Source: Planctomycetaceae bacterium (GTDB lineage: Bacteria > Planctomycetota > Planctomycetia > Planctomycetales > Planctomycetaceae). Taken from it: DNA of 41,674 bases. The stretch is taken from positions 1 to 41,674 of the forward strand of contig JAKFVC010000141.1 in the NCBI GenBank assembly GCA_021732415.1, in the 5' to 3' direction. This document shows positions 1-8,345 of this stretch, one piece after another. The translations under genes and the position numbers were made by a program. Every line of letters starts with the position of its first letter. Within the stretch, counting starts at the first letter, position 1. Under the pieces are notes generated by a model that was given only the letters and a program-made list of their open reading frames with translations, was not told where the DNA came from and did not search any database.

Positions 1-212
1 AGTGGTCACCAAGCGGCCTCTCCCGAAAAAACTGCCGCAGCTATCCGAGATCATGCAGTTGCTGTCGCAACTGGGGGGCTACAACAACCGAGCCACTGAA
101 GCCCCAGCAGGACCTCAACCGATTTGGATCGGGCTTCGAAGAATGACCGACTTCGCAACTGCCTGGATTGCTTTCGGTCCAGAAAATTGAATTCGTTGTG
201 TATAAGTGACAG
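1..212 (+). mobile_element. Right end of an IS4-family (IS50-like) insertion sequence
   Basis: The element enters from the left edge and carries the 3' end of its transposase gene. It appears to end at 212. The last 18 bases (195-212), read on the minus strand, are CTGTCACTTATACACAAC. This closely resembles the outside end of IS50/Tn5, sharing CTG, the CTTATACACAA block and the length. The left end and any target duplication lie outside the window. IS50-type elements make 9-bp duplications, so bases 213-221 are the candidate right copy. The boundary falls exactly where the palindromic element at 213-359 begins, so the insertion probably went into or beside that element. Confidence 0.75.
2..190 (+). 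CDS. IS4-family transposase, C-terminal fragment (partial at window edge)
   Basis: This frame is open from the first base and ends at a stop at 188-190, so only the last 62 or so codons are visible. The stretch from LGGYNNRATEAPAGPQPIW through GLRRMTDFATAW matches the conserved C-terminal pattern of IS4-family transposases of the Tn5 type (dimerisation domain: LGGY, a basic/acidic linker with P-x-G-P, then the W-x-G-L-x-R-x-x-D-F helix). The catalytic DDE residues would lie to the left, outside the window, so I cannot tell whether the gene is intact. An IS50-like terminal repeat lies immediately downstream (195-212), which supports the family call. The first visible codon is GTG, but this is not the real start. 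Confidence 0.75.
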   Translation: MVTKRPLPKKLPQLSEIMQLLSQLGGYNNRATEAPAGPQPIWIGLRRMTDFATAWIAFGPEN

Positions 213-359
213 GGTTGAGCGCAGCGACACCACCGGAGGTGAGGTTCATCACGCCTATTCGACCCTGAAGGGGTCGCAGATCCTTCAACGTTTCTGCGAC
301 CCATCCAGGGGCGATCTTCCATGATTGAACGCTTTCCGGTGGTGTCGCTGCGCTCAACC
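213..359. repeat. 147-bp palindromic element with perfect 25-bp arms
   Basis: Bases 213-237 (starting GGTTGAGCGCAGCGACACC) are the exact reverse complement of 335-359. The interior holds two overlapping hairpins that share one strand. CGACCC (260-265) pairs with GGGTCG (271-276). Alternatively, GGGTCGCAGA (271-280) pairs with TCTGCGACCC (293-302). No credible protein is encoded. The compact palindrome with long terminal arms suggests a MITE-like or REP-like dispersed element. No second copy lies in this window. The IS end at 212 abuts its left arm. Confidence 0.8.
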
Positions 360-445
360 ACCGGCTACTCTCTTTAATCCCTCCGGGACAAATACAAAGA
401 TGATTTCAGGCCTCGCAGACAAGAGCGGGGCGAATAGTGGATATA

Positions 446-1570
446 TCAGTTGACAGTGCGTAGTTCCGCCAGCCTGTCGCGATCCAGCTCAATCCCCAGT
501 CCTGGCCCCTGCGGCGTCGAAATCTGTCCGTCAACGACCTCCCACGGTGTGGTGAGGGCGTGCTCGACGTGAAATAGCGGGCCGATGAGATCTGCGGCAT
601 ATCTTTCCACAGCGATATTCGGCGCCGCGACGGTCAGATGCGCCATCGCTGCTGAGGCAATATCCCATTCGAGATTGCTGCCGATCGCACATTGGACTCC
701 GGCGGCTTCGCACAGGGAGATAATGGCCATCGTATTCAGCAGGCCGCCATGTTTCCCCGGGCAGACGCTAATGATGTCGGCGGCATCTTTACGAATACAG
801 TTAAGAGCGTCTTGAGGCGTGAAGATCGATTCATCGGCCATGATGGGCAGTCGCGATTGTTGGCGGACTCGGGCGAGTCCATCCAGATCGAGCCGATGGA
901 CCGGCTGTTCGATGAATGCCACGCCGTATTCTTCCAATCTGGGGGCGGCGCGAATCGCGTCATTGACCGACCAGCCTCCGTTGGCATCGACCGTCAGCCG
1001 GACGTCGGGACCGATGGCTTCGCGCACCAGTCGAATTCGTTCCAAGTCAAATTGCAGCGGATCTTGCCCCACCTTGACTTTGATCGTTCGAAAACCTTCC
1101 GCCACCATGCGGGTCGCGGCGGAAGCTGTTTCCTGCGGTCCGACCGGCATGATGGGAAACCGCAACGGCAGATCGAATGACCGCACTGCTCCGCCTAGCA
1201 GTTGATGTAGCGGGGCTTGGAGCGACTTGCCCAGGATGTCGAAGAGTGCCATCTCGATGCCCGCCTTGGCGAACGGATTCGCGAAGACGCTTTTTAACTT
1301 GTCCATACAGTGCCGGGTGCGACGCGGGTCCTCGCCGATCAATCTCGGAGCCAGATTTTGTTCGATCAAAGCTTGCGAACCGATTTGAGTTTCACCGCTC
1401 CAATCGGCGGAACCGTTAACCTCGCCAATCCCTTCGAGACCGGTGTCGGTGCGAATAAAAATCACCGTCAGATGCGATGTAAATCGAAAACCCTTCGTAT
1501 CGTGTACCTGCCCGACTCGCCTGTCGACGCCGATGCTCACGGGCAGCGTTTCAATCGAAGTAATCTTCAT
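446..1570 (-). CDS. Mandelate racemase/muconate lactonizing enzyme family protein (enolase superfamily)
   Basis: The 374-residue product has full enolase-superfamily layout: an N-terminal capping domain (about 1-125) and a TIM barrel (about 130-360). Visible active-site elements are the K164-V-K166 motif on the second strand, and the metal ligands D195 (VDANGGW), E221 (EQP) and D246 (ADES). The position 24 residues after the third ligand, where MLE-subgroup enzymes usually carry the second catalytic Lys, is C270. The next Lys is K273 in GKHGG. The GSNLE motif follows at 297-301. I chose the ATG at 1570 over an upstream TTG because GGAAG lies a few bases before it. The creatininase-family gene lies 65 bp upstream on the same strand, suggesting an operon for breakdown of a small carboxylate or amino-acid derivative. 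Substrate is unknown; a dehydratase, epimerase or cycloisomerase are all possible. Confidence 0.88.
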   Translation of the reverse strand: MKITSIETLPVSIGVDRRVGQVHDTKGFRFTSHLTVIFIRTDTGLEGIGEVNGSADWSGETQIGSQALIEQNLAPRLIGEDPRRTRHCMDKLKSVFANPFAKAGIEMALFDILGKSLQAPLHQLLGGAVRSFDLPLRFPIMPVGPQETASAATRMVAEGFRTIKVKVGQDPLQFDLERIRLVREAIGPDVRLTVDANGGWSVNDAIRAAPRLEEYGVAFIEQPVHRLDLDGLARVRQQSRLPIMADESIFTPQDALNCIRKDAADIISVCPGKHGGLLNTMAIISLCEAAGVQCAIGSNLEWDIASAAMAHLTVAAPNIAVERYAADLIGPLFHVEHALTTPWEVVDGQISTPQGPGLGIELDRDRLAELRTVN

Positions 1571-1635
1571 AAGGGCTTCCAATGAGAGTCGGTGTTCACT
1601 CGGCGAAAATAGTCAGTTTGGGGCCGATCCGTGGG

Positions 1636-2394
1636 TTAATTGCCGTAGAACTCAATCATCGCTGCCGATAGGGTGTCAACAATCGCAGCCAGATATGCCC
1701 TGCCCCGTTCGGGGTCTCCGCGGTCGGGGCTGTCAGAGTAACCGTCGATGGCCTGCCATGAACCGTGATGTTCGGCGCGATACGGCTTATAGAAGCTGCG
1801 GGGGTCTGAGCCGATGACGTTGTCGCGATGTGGCAGCGGATGCTGGATCAATTCCGGTCGCAGGGCCATGATGAGGGATGTCTCAAACGCTCCGGCGTGA
1901 CCCGGCAGCCTGCCCGGTTTGTGGGCATCGAGTGCCACTAAAGCGTCCCAGGCAACAGTCCAATAGGACGCTGCAGCCATGCTCACGGGATGTTTCAGAG
2001 CGAGATCGCGGGCCACCAATTGCAACAGTTCATTGTTGCCGCCATGTCCGTTCACGATAAAGATTTTGCGATACCCGCTGGTGATGAGGGACTCCGCAAG
2101 TTCATAAACGGTGCGATAGTAGGTTTCAGTACTGAGAGACATTGTGCCACCAAACGGCAAATGATGTTGCGACGAACCAAAGGGTAACGTCGGGGCGACC
2201 AGGACGGGAATCTTCACGCCCGCTTTCTCCGCAGCTTGCCGGGCCAATGCTTCAACCGTGAGATAATCGGTACCGACTGGCAGGTGTGGACCGTGTTGCT
2301 CGAGTGCTCCCACCGGCCAGATCACCAGCGTCTCCGCAGCGATCTGGCGTGATTCGGCACGGGTGATTTCTTGCAGCAGAGGGCGGCTGGGCAT
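1636..2394 (-). CDS. Creatininase-family amidohydrolase
   Basis: The 252-residue product carries the signature metal-binding motifs of the creatininase family: LEQHGPHLPVGTD (E32, H34, D43), NGHGGN (H117) and HAGAFET (H166, E171). Members hydrolyse cyclic or linear amides such as creatinine, or act on peptides (the mycofactocin peptidase MftE). The sequence cannot fix the substrate. The start ATG at 2394 has GAGGA about 7 bases upstream. It is the first gene of a probable minus-strand pair with the enolase-superfamily gene at 446-1570 (65-bp gap), so the two may act in sequence on one substrate. No signal peptide is seen, so it is probably cytoplasmic. Confidence 0.88.
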   Translation of the reverse strand: MPSRPLLQEITRAESRQIAAETLVIWPVGALEQHGPHLPVGTDYLTVEALARQAAEKAGVKIPVLVAPTLPFGSSQHHLPFGGTMSLSTETYYRTVYELAESLITSGYRKIFIVNGHGGNNELLQLVARDLALKHPVSMAAASYWTVAWDALVALDAHKPGRLPGHAGAFETSLIMALRPELIQHPLPHRDNVIGSDPRSFYKPYRAEHHGSWQAIDGYSDSPDRGDPERGRAYLAAIVDTLSAAMIEFYGN

Positions 2395-2761
2395 GGCAAT
2401 TCCTCAAGGGTGAGATGCGGAGTGGGTTGGCATGTGGGCAGAGAGCGATGTCGAGTTGTTGCATCGGCTGGTGGTCGGAGCCGCTCAAATGCATCCGCGG
2501 TGAGCAAATCGGAAGCCAATCGATTTGCAAATTGATCCATTGTCCGTTGGCGAGTGAGTAAGATATCGTTGTGTTGGCAAGGAATTCGCACCGCACCCGA
2601 TCGTGAGAATACCGTAGCCTTCGCTCCGACGTCACGCAAGGATGAGGGCCTCGATCCGTGGTGCCCGCCGGGCATTTCGAGACTTAAAATGAGGCGAACC
2701 GGTTCTCGCCTGTGACGAGAACGATACCGTTGCCGACATGTGGGGACTTCAGGGAATTGGA
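2395..2761. other. Divergent intergenic region
   Basis: This 367-bp gap separates the creatininase gene (leftward) from the TPR/VCBS gene (rightward) and must hold both promoters. I see no convincing consensus boxes and no small gene. A short hairpin, GTTCTCG (2702-2708) with CGAGAAC (2716-2722), lies just before the rightward start and may sit in the leader of that mRNA. Confidence 0.5.
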
Positions 2762-5677
2762 ATGGCTCGCCGTAGACTATTGCTGATCGGAATTGTCTGC
2801 GTTGCTGCGGGATGTGGCGGTTGGCTGTGGTTCCGACTGGCCAATGATCCGGTTCGTTGGCTGGCACAGGCTCGGCAGGCTGTCCGACGCCAGAAGCACG
2901 CGGAAGCGCTCGAGCTGGCCCGTAGGGTGCTCGGACGTGAGCCCAATTCCGTTGCGGCGTTGTTGATTGCCGCGCAGTCCTCGCGGAAGCTTTCGGACCC
3001 CGATGGAGCTCTCGCTTATTATGAGCGAATCCATGACTCGTACACTTCTGTTGCCGCGGTGGCTCGATTGGAGGCCGGGGATGTATTGCTATTTGACAAG
3101 AAGCGAACCTCGCTTGCCGAAGAGCAATTTCGACGCTTGCTGGCGGTGGAAACGAATTCGATCGTTGGACATGAACGCCTGAGTTACACTCTGGGTTTGC
3201 AGTCGCGCTATTGGGATCAGATCCCACATCGCTTATTCGAACTGCAGGCTTTAGAGCCATCCCGCATGCTGTTGTATTCGGTGTCCCTGGCGGAGAACTC
3301 ATTGGAGAATCCCGAGCTGGTCCTGGAATATTGGCGGGCGTCTCCGGACGATCTTGGCAATCAACTGGCGGCCGCGCGGGTCTACCAGGAGACGAAGGAC
3401 TATGGTCGGGCCGAGAAGCTAGCTCGCAGCGTTCTGAAACAGCGGCCGGACTGGCCTGACGCTCATGCCCGGCTGGGCCGGATTCTGGTCGACAGCGGAA
3501 CCTCGTCCGAGAATCTGGAGGCTTGGCTGGCCAAGCTGCCGGTGGATTGCTGGCAGCATCCCGCGTTGTGGTTTGCACGGGGGCTGGCGTGCGCCCGCTG
3601 CGGATACCATGTTGCGGCAGCACGCTGTCAATGGGATGCGGTGCGGCTCGATCCGGCCCATCAACGCGCTGCGTATCAGTTGGGATTGGAACTGGTTGCT
3701 CTGGACCGGAAGGACGAGGGCCAGAAGTTTCTACAACATGCGGGTCGCCTGGAGGCTTACGTCCGTAGTTGCGAGTTGGCCTACAATCTGCGGTCTCCCG
3801 AGGAAGTAGTACGGGCGGCAACTCAGGCGGAGCAATTGGGGCTGTTACGAGAAGCCTGGGGCTGGAGCCGACTGGCACCGCAATCGTCGGTCATGAATAC
3901 TCTGCGAGAACGAGTGGAACCACACCTGGCAACGATAGCAGGAGTGCGCATGGATCCACGTCGCAATCCCACTACTGAGATTGACTATTCGAAGCTCAAT
4001 TTGTCATCTGCGAAGCCTGCGGTACTGGCCGTCGGCCAGACTGGAGCAATCGAATCCACGCTGGATGTCACATTCCAGGATGACGCTGCCGAAGCACAGC
4101 TCACCTTCCAATACGACAATGCCGGGCGACCTCAGCAGGGATTGATCCACATGTATGAGGTTGTCGGTGGCGGAGTGTGCGTCGTGGATTTTGATGGTGA
4201 CGGCTGGCCCGATCTGCACTTCGCTCAGGGAGCTCCCTGGCCTTTGCAACCCGATCAACGGAAACGACTGGATCGACTCTTTCGCAATCGCGGTGATGGA
4301 CGATTTGTCGATGTCACGGACAGCGCCAGGTTTCTTGAGAACGGATTCAGCCAGGGGGGAAATGTCGGCGACTTCAATGAGGATGGGTTTCCCGATCTCT
4401 ATGTTGTCAATATTGGTGGCAATCGCCTGTTCCGCAATAACGGGGATGGCACCTTTGAGGACGTCACTGCTCAAGCAGGAATTGCCGGAGACAGCTATTC
4501 AACAAGCGGATTAGTGGTGGATTTCAACGGCGATGGCCTGGCCGATATTTATGAGGTCAACTACCTTGCGGGAGATGATTTGTTTACGCGAGTGTGCAGC
4601 GATAATACCGGCAAACAGGGGTCGTGTTTGCCACATTTATTTTCTGCCGCTCCTGATCGCTGCTATCTCAATCAGGGAGATGGTCGGTTCAAAGATATTA
4701 CCCAGGAGTCTGGGATTGGCGCTCTCGCGGGGAAAGGACTGGGGATCGTAGCACTGCGATTGGGCGATGCGGCGCAACTCAGTTTGTTTATCGCCAATGA
4801 CGTCGGCGTCAATTTCTTATTGGTAAACGAAGCGTCGCCAGGTGCCCCGCCCCGCTTTGTTGATCACGGCCTGGCAGCGGGGGTTGCCTATAACCGGATC
4901 GGGAAATACGAAGCCTCGATGGGGGTGGCTGCGGGCGATTCCGATGGCGATGGGTTGATCGACTTGTTTGTCACCAATTTCGATGACGAAACCAATACGC
5001 TCTATCGCCAGAAGCCCGGAGGGCTGTTTGAGGATGATACGATCGGATCGCGGTTTTCGGACAAGCGCCAGCCATATGTCGGCTGGGGTACGCAGTTCAT
5101 TGATGGTGATCTGGATGGCTGGTCCGATTTGATTCTGACCAACGGACATGTCAACGACTTGCGTGACAAGCAAAAGCCCTATCAGATGCCGGCTCAGTAT
5201 TTTCGCAATCTGGGAGGAGGACGGTTCGCGGAGGTCTCCGGTCAGCATCTCGGCCCTTATTTTCAGCGAAATCTCCTGGGACGAGGACTGGCACGATTGG
5301 ACTGGAATAGAGATGGCCGTGAGGACGTGGTCATCTCACATTTGGACTCTCCCCCTGCTCTGCTGACCAATACCACGCGGGCGGCGGGGCAGGCGCTCCG
5401 TTTGCGATTACGGGCAACTCGCAGCAGTCGTGACGCGATTGCGGCCATCGTTGAGGTGCATCGCGGTGATCGAGTCTTGACGGGTCAACTGACTGCCGGA
5501 GATGGGAATCAGTCGGCGAATGAACGGCAACTGTTCTTCGGAATGGGGGCGAATCGCCAGGCTGAGAAGGTGACGGTTCGCTGGCCTTCCGGGGTTGTGC
5601 AGGAGTTTGGAAAGCTTTTGACGGAAGAGGTGTGGATGTTGATTGAGGGGCACGATGGTGCGGTGGGGTTGCCGTAG
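2762..5677 (+). CDS. TPR, VCBS/FG-GAP and ASPIC/UnbV protein (CRTAC1-like), membrane-anchored
   Basis: The 971-residue product begins with basic residues and a hydrophobic segment (about 5-28) that should anchor or export it. Residues about 30-400 are helical TPR-like repeats. FG-GAP/VCBS calcium loops of the D-x-D/N-x-D-G type follow from about 476 (VDFDGDGWPD, GDFNEDGFPD, VDFNGDGLAD, GDSDGDGLID) to about 850. The tail (about 880-955) is an ASPIC/UnbV domain with the VRWPSGVVQEF motif. I chose the ATG at 2762 because AGGGA precedes it by 7 bases; an in-frame ATG at 2738 lacks such a site. Such proteins are common and numerous in planctomycetes; their role is unknown, but the propeller implies extracellular binding. 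It converges on another VCBS/ASPIC gene with a different head (5760-8279). Confidence 0.85.
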   Translation: MARRRLLLIGIVCVAAGCGGWLWFRLANDPVRWLAQARQAVRRQKHAEALELARRVLGREPNSVAALLIAAQSSRKLSDPDGALAYYERIHDSYTSVAAVARLEAGDVLLFDKKRTSLAEEQFRRLLAVETNSIVGHERLSYTLGLQSRYWDQIPHRLFELQALEPSRMLLYSVSLAENSLENPELVLEYWRASPDDLGNQLAAARVYQETKDYGRAEKLARSVLKQRPDWPDAHARLGRILVDSGTSSENLEAWLAKLPVDCWQHPALWFARGLACARCGYHVAAARCQWDAVRLDPAHQRAAYQLGLELVALDRKDEGQKFLQHAGRLEAYVRSCELAYNLRSPEEVVRAATQAEQLGLLREAWGWSRLAPQSSVMNTLRERVEPHLATIAGVRMDPRRNPTTEIDYSKLNLSSAKPAVLAVGQTGAIESTLDVTFQDDAAEAQLTFQYDNAGRPQQGLIHMYEVVGGGVCVVDFDGDGWPDLHFAQGAPWPLQPDQRKRLDRLFRNRGDGRFVDVTDSARFLENGFSQGGNVGDFNEDGFPDLYVVNIGGNRLFRNNGDGTFEDVTAQAGIAGDSYSTSGLVVDFNGDGLADIYEVNYLAGDDLFTRVCSDNTGKQGSCLPHLFSAAPDRCYLNQGDGRFKDITQESGIGALAGKGLGIVALRLGDAAQLSLFIANDVGVNFLLVNEASPGAPPRFVDHGLAAGVAYNRIGKYEASMGVAAGDSDGDGLIDLFVTNFDDETNTLYRQKPGGLFEDDTIGSRFSDKRQPYVGWGTQFIDGDLDGWSDLILTNGHVNDLRDKQKPYQMPAQYFRNLGGGRFAEVSGQHLGPYFQRNLLGRGLARLDWNRDGREDVVISHLDSPPALLTNTTRAAGQALRLRLRATRSSRDAIAAIVEVHRGDRVLTGQLTAGDGNQSANERQLFFGMGANRQAEKVTVRWPSGVVQEFGKLLTEEVWMLIEGHDGAVGLP

Positions 5678-5679
5678 CG

Positions 5680-5706
5680 CCCCCGTGGCGGACGCTGCTA
5701 GCGTCC
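5680..5706. repeat. Half copy of the GACGCTG-GCAGCGTC palindrome family (copy A)
   Basis: CCCCCGTGGC is followed by GGACGCTGCTAGCGTCC (5690-5706), a 7-bp perfect stem with a 3-base loop. It matches the first arm of the composite repeats at 16179-16368, 37993-38052 and 41291-41674, but the second arm is absent. It sits directly after the stop codon of the TPR/VCBS gene, in the convergent gap. Confidence 0.75.
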
Positions 5707-5725
5707 GTGATTTCGGCATCTCAGA

Positions 5726-5755
5726 TGGGACGGGCGGGCCTGGAGACCCGTCCCA
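5726..5755. terminator. Bidirectional terminator-like hairpin
   Basis: TGGGACGGG (5726-5734) and CCCGTCCCA (5747-5755) form a perfect 9-bp GC-rich stem with a 12-base loop. It lies between two convergent genes (stops at 5677 and 5760). No T-run follows, so intrinsic termination is plausible from position and stem only. Confidence 0.5.
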
Positions 5756-5759
5756 CGAT

Positions 5760-8279
5760 TCACGGCTGCTCCACAATTTCCAGCGTCTGATTCGCCTTAA
5801 TTGGTCCTTTCAGGGACTGCTTGGTCCCTGAGGGCCACTCCACTTCAATTGCGTCGATTTGCTCTGCCTTGTCGAGGCCAAAATAAAGCGGACACAGGCT
5901 GTGTGACATGTAGCCCGACAGGCCATCGTGGACTTTGTGGTAGGCCTGATTGCCAACCCGGACTGTTACTATTGCCCCTAAACCGTCGCGGTTCGATTTC
6001 GAACCCTTCAGTCGGACCTGCAAATATTTTAGTCCCGGTTTGGCGACTGAAAGGTTACTGATGAGCACCATCGGTTCTTCGTTGACCTCGTTCGTGACGA
6101 TGTCCAGATCGCCGTCGTCATCCAGATCGAAGACCACCGACGACTTGGATCCGAGCGACGACCAGACCATTCTGGGACCAGTCACTCCTGGTTCGCTGCA
6201 CAGTTTGTGGCCCTGCTCGCGGCCTGTGCAGTCCAGGGCGAACCAGGGAGTCGCAGTTCGGCCTTCGCGGCGCGGTTCGACACCCAGGATGAATTCGCTG
6301 TCGCGGAACTTCTGCCCCTGCTCGTTGAGCAGCAGCGAGTTGATCGCATAGCGGAACGGAAAATTCATGCTCGCAGTGATAAAGGCATCGTCAAATCCAT
6401 CGGCGTTGACGTCGCCCACGCTCAATCCCCAGGGCCAGTAGTTCTCCGCTCCGATGCGGTCGGAAATTTCTTCGAACTTGCCCTCCCCCAGGTTGCGGAA
6501 AAAGGCATTGCCATAGATGGACTCGCGCCCCGGCTGCGGATTGAACTCACCCGCCTGGACGAGCCGCGGCGGCCACATCATGCGTGACTTGAGTTTTTCG
6601 CGGTCGGGACCGACTTCTTCGCTCATGTCGGAATGCATGTCGGTCAGGTATAGATCAAACCGCCCATCGTTATCGAAGTCGAAGATCTTGATTCCCATCG
6701 AACCCCATGGCGTATTGGGGAATACTTCTTTGCTACGCCGCAGAAATGTCTTGCCCTCCTGATTTTCGTAATACTCATCGTGCCCCTGCATGTTCAACAC
6801 ATAAAGGTCTGGCCAGCCGTCGTGATTGAAGTCGCAGGGGGACGCATCTCCCGACCAGCAGACGTCAATCAGTTGGGTGGCCTCGGTAACGTCGGTGAAT
6901 TTGAGCTGACCGTCATTGCGATAGAGCAGGCTCCGTTCGTTGCGTTCGTCGGGCTTCAAATGGCCGGCGAAGGCGTCAGCAAAGGCGCGGTAGTATTTGT
7001 AGTCTGGTCCCTCGGGTTCACCGCGAAGTGGCTCGCGGGTGACCGTACGGACCTCGTCTTGCGTGTATTTTCCCACGTTGGTGACGAACAGATCGAGCAA
7101 CCCGTCGCGATTGTAATCAAAGAAGATGGCACTGGATGAATGTCCGACATAGCCCACGCCGGCGGCCTCGGTCACATCACGGAACTTACCTTCACCGAGG
7201 TTCTCGAAGAGGACGTTGCCATGCCGTACAGTGGTCACAAACAGATCGGGATCGCCATCGTTATCGATATCTCCAAACGAGGCCGAGACACTAATACGTT
7301 CAGGTAATGCGACTCCGGCGGCGTCGGTTATGTTTTCAAACTTGCCATCGCCCAAATTCCGCCACAGTTCGTTCGGTCCGGCCTGGGTGACAAAGTAGAT
7401 GTCGGTTTTTCCGTCACCATCGACATCGGCGACCGCCACGCCGTTACCGTGGTCATAGTGAGCCGCCTCGTACAATCGCCCGGCATCGTCCACGATCTTG
7501 TTACGAAAGGTGATACCCGAGTCGATGACGCGGTCTTCGAAACGGAAATCATGGAAGGCGGTGATCGACTTGGCGCTGAGCAGTTGCTGCTGGCGGCGAG
7601 GTTCCAGCCAGGGAGCCGTGACGACCTCGGCTGGCTTCGGGAGCCGTTCTACAAACAGCATCGCCAGATCAGCTTGGACTGATGCGGGGACAAGTAGCGG
7701 TGCGGACTGGTATACCTTGCGAAGTCGGCCGTAGAAATCAACGAGCAACGTGACCCCATCCGCGTCTGCGGCACGTATTGAGTTGGGCTTGGCTGGGAAA
7801 TTGATTTCGGCGGTCGCGGCGTGGCAGTATGCGTCGATTTCTGTGGCGGACCCTGCGAGAATTTTCCAGAAGGCCGGATCTGAGTCGGCCAGCTTGCGGA
7901 GCGTTGCGAGTTGCGGATTTGTGGTGGCAGCAATTGTCACCATGCGGATTTCGTGCGATTCAGGGCGTAGCTGTATGGCGTCCCGCAGAGCCGACAAGTG
8001 ATTCGCGAGGGAGACGCTGTCCGCTTTGGTGCTAGAAGGCAGCAATGTCAGCAACCAGGCTCGATCGCGGAGCTCTCGAATTCCGTACGCCTTGTCGGAC
8101 GCGTCGCGAAGTCTGAAGGGGGGAGCCTGGCCCAAGATGGGTAAGCCGTCTGCAGTCAAAGGGGCCAGGGGCACAGGTCCTGGTGGAACGGCCTGACGCT
8201 GGATAACAGCCAACATCGCCACCACACCCAGGATGACCATCACCGTGAGCAACCATCCGCCGCGGGTCAATAATGTCAT
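5760..8279 (-). CDS. SCO-like domain fused to VCBS/FG-GAP and ASPIC/UnbV domains; copper ligands lost
   Basis: The 839-residue product starts with a membrane segment (about 9-26). Residues about 48-195 follow the SCO1/SenC thioredoxin fold: GQAPPFRLRD, an RDRAWLLTLL strand, and a late LLVDFYGRLRKVY strand. The copper-binding CxxxC of SCO proteins aligns to S83 and D87, and the distal His to A173. All three ligands are therefore replaced, and copper delivery or disulfide chemistry by this domain is unlikely. FG-GAP loops run from about 280 to 720 (VADVDGDGKTD, GDIDNDGDPD, FDFDNDGRFD, FDLDDDGDLD). An ASPIC domain (about 745-830, EVEWPSG) ends the chain. It lies 66 bp downstream of the COX2-like gene at 8346-8921 on the same strand, a probable operon. 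Real SCO proteins deliver copper to COX2, which makes the pairing meaningful. Confidence 0.82.
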   Translation of the reverse strand: MTLLTRGGWLLTVMVILGVVAMLAVIQRQAVPPGPVPLAPLTADGLPILGQAPPFRLRDASDKAYGIRELRDRAWLLTLLPSSTKADSVSLANHLSALRDAIQLRPESHEIRMVTIAATTNPQLATLRKLADSDPAFWKILAGSATEIDAYCHAATAEINFPAKPNSIRAADADGVTLLVDFYGRLRKVYQSAPLLVPASVQADLAMLFVERLPKPAEVVTAPWLEPRRQQQLLSAKSITAFHDFRFEDRVIDSGITFRNKIVDDAGRLYEAAHYDHGNGVAVADVDGDGKTDIYFVTQAGPNELWRNLGDGKFENITDAAGVALPERISVSASFGDIDNDGDPDLFVTTVRHGNVLFENLGEGKFRDVTEAAGVGYVGHSSSAIFFDYNRDGLLDLFVTNVGKYTQDEVRTVTREPLRGEPEGPDYKYYRAFADAFAGHLKPDERNERSLLYRNDGQLKFTDVTEATQLIDVCWSGDASPCDFNHDGWPDLYVLNMQGHDEYYENQEGKTFLRRSKEVFPNTPWGSMGIKIFDFDNDGRFDLYLTDMHSDMSEEVGPDREKLKSRMMWPPRLVQAGEFNPQPGRESIYGNAFFRNLGEGKFEEISDRIGAENYWPWGLSVGDVNADGFDDAFITASMNFPFRYAINSLLLNEQGQKFRDSEFILGVEPRREGRTATPWFALDCTGREQGHKLCSEPGVTGPRMVWSSLGSKSSVVFDLDDDGDLDIVTNEVNEEPMVLISNLSVAKPGLKYLQVRLKGSKSNRDGLGAIVTVRVGNQAYHKVHDGLSGYMSHSLCPLYFGLDKAEQIDAIEVEWPSGTKQSLKGPIKANQTLEIVEQP

Positions 8280-8345
8280 GCTGGCGACTATTCCCTAACT
8301 GATGCGCTGTGTGAGGAACGAATTCATTGAGACCTCGATCGATCA

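Noticed and set aside
41-361. Minus-strand frame of 106 codons over the 147-bp palindrome and IS end
   Set aside because: It crosses the palindromic element and runs opposite the transposase fragment; it is not a protein-like sequence.
2322-3878. Long antisense open frame of 518 codons opposite the creatininase start and the TPR gene
   Set aside because: It is Pro/Arg/Ser-rich with no domain pattern, runs opposite two clear genes and has no ribosome site; it is a by-product of GC-rich codon use.
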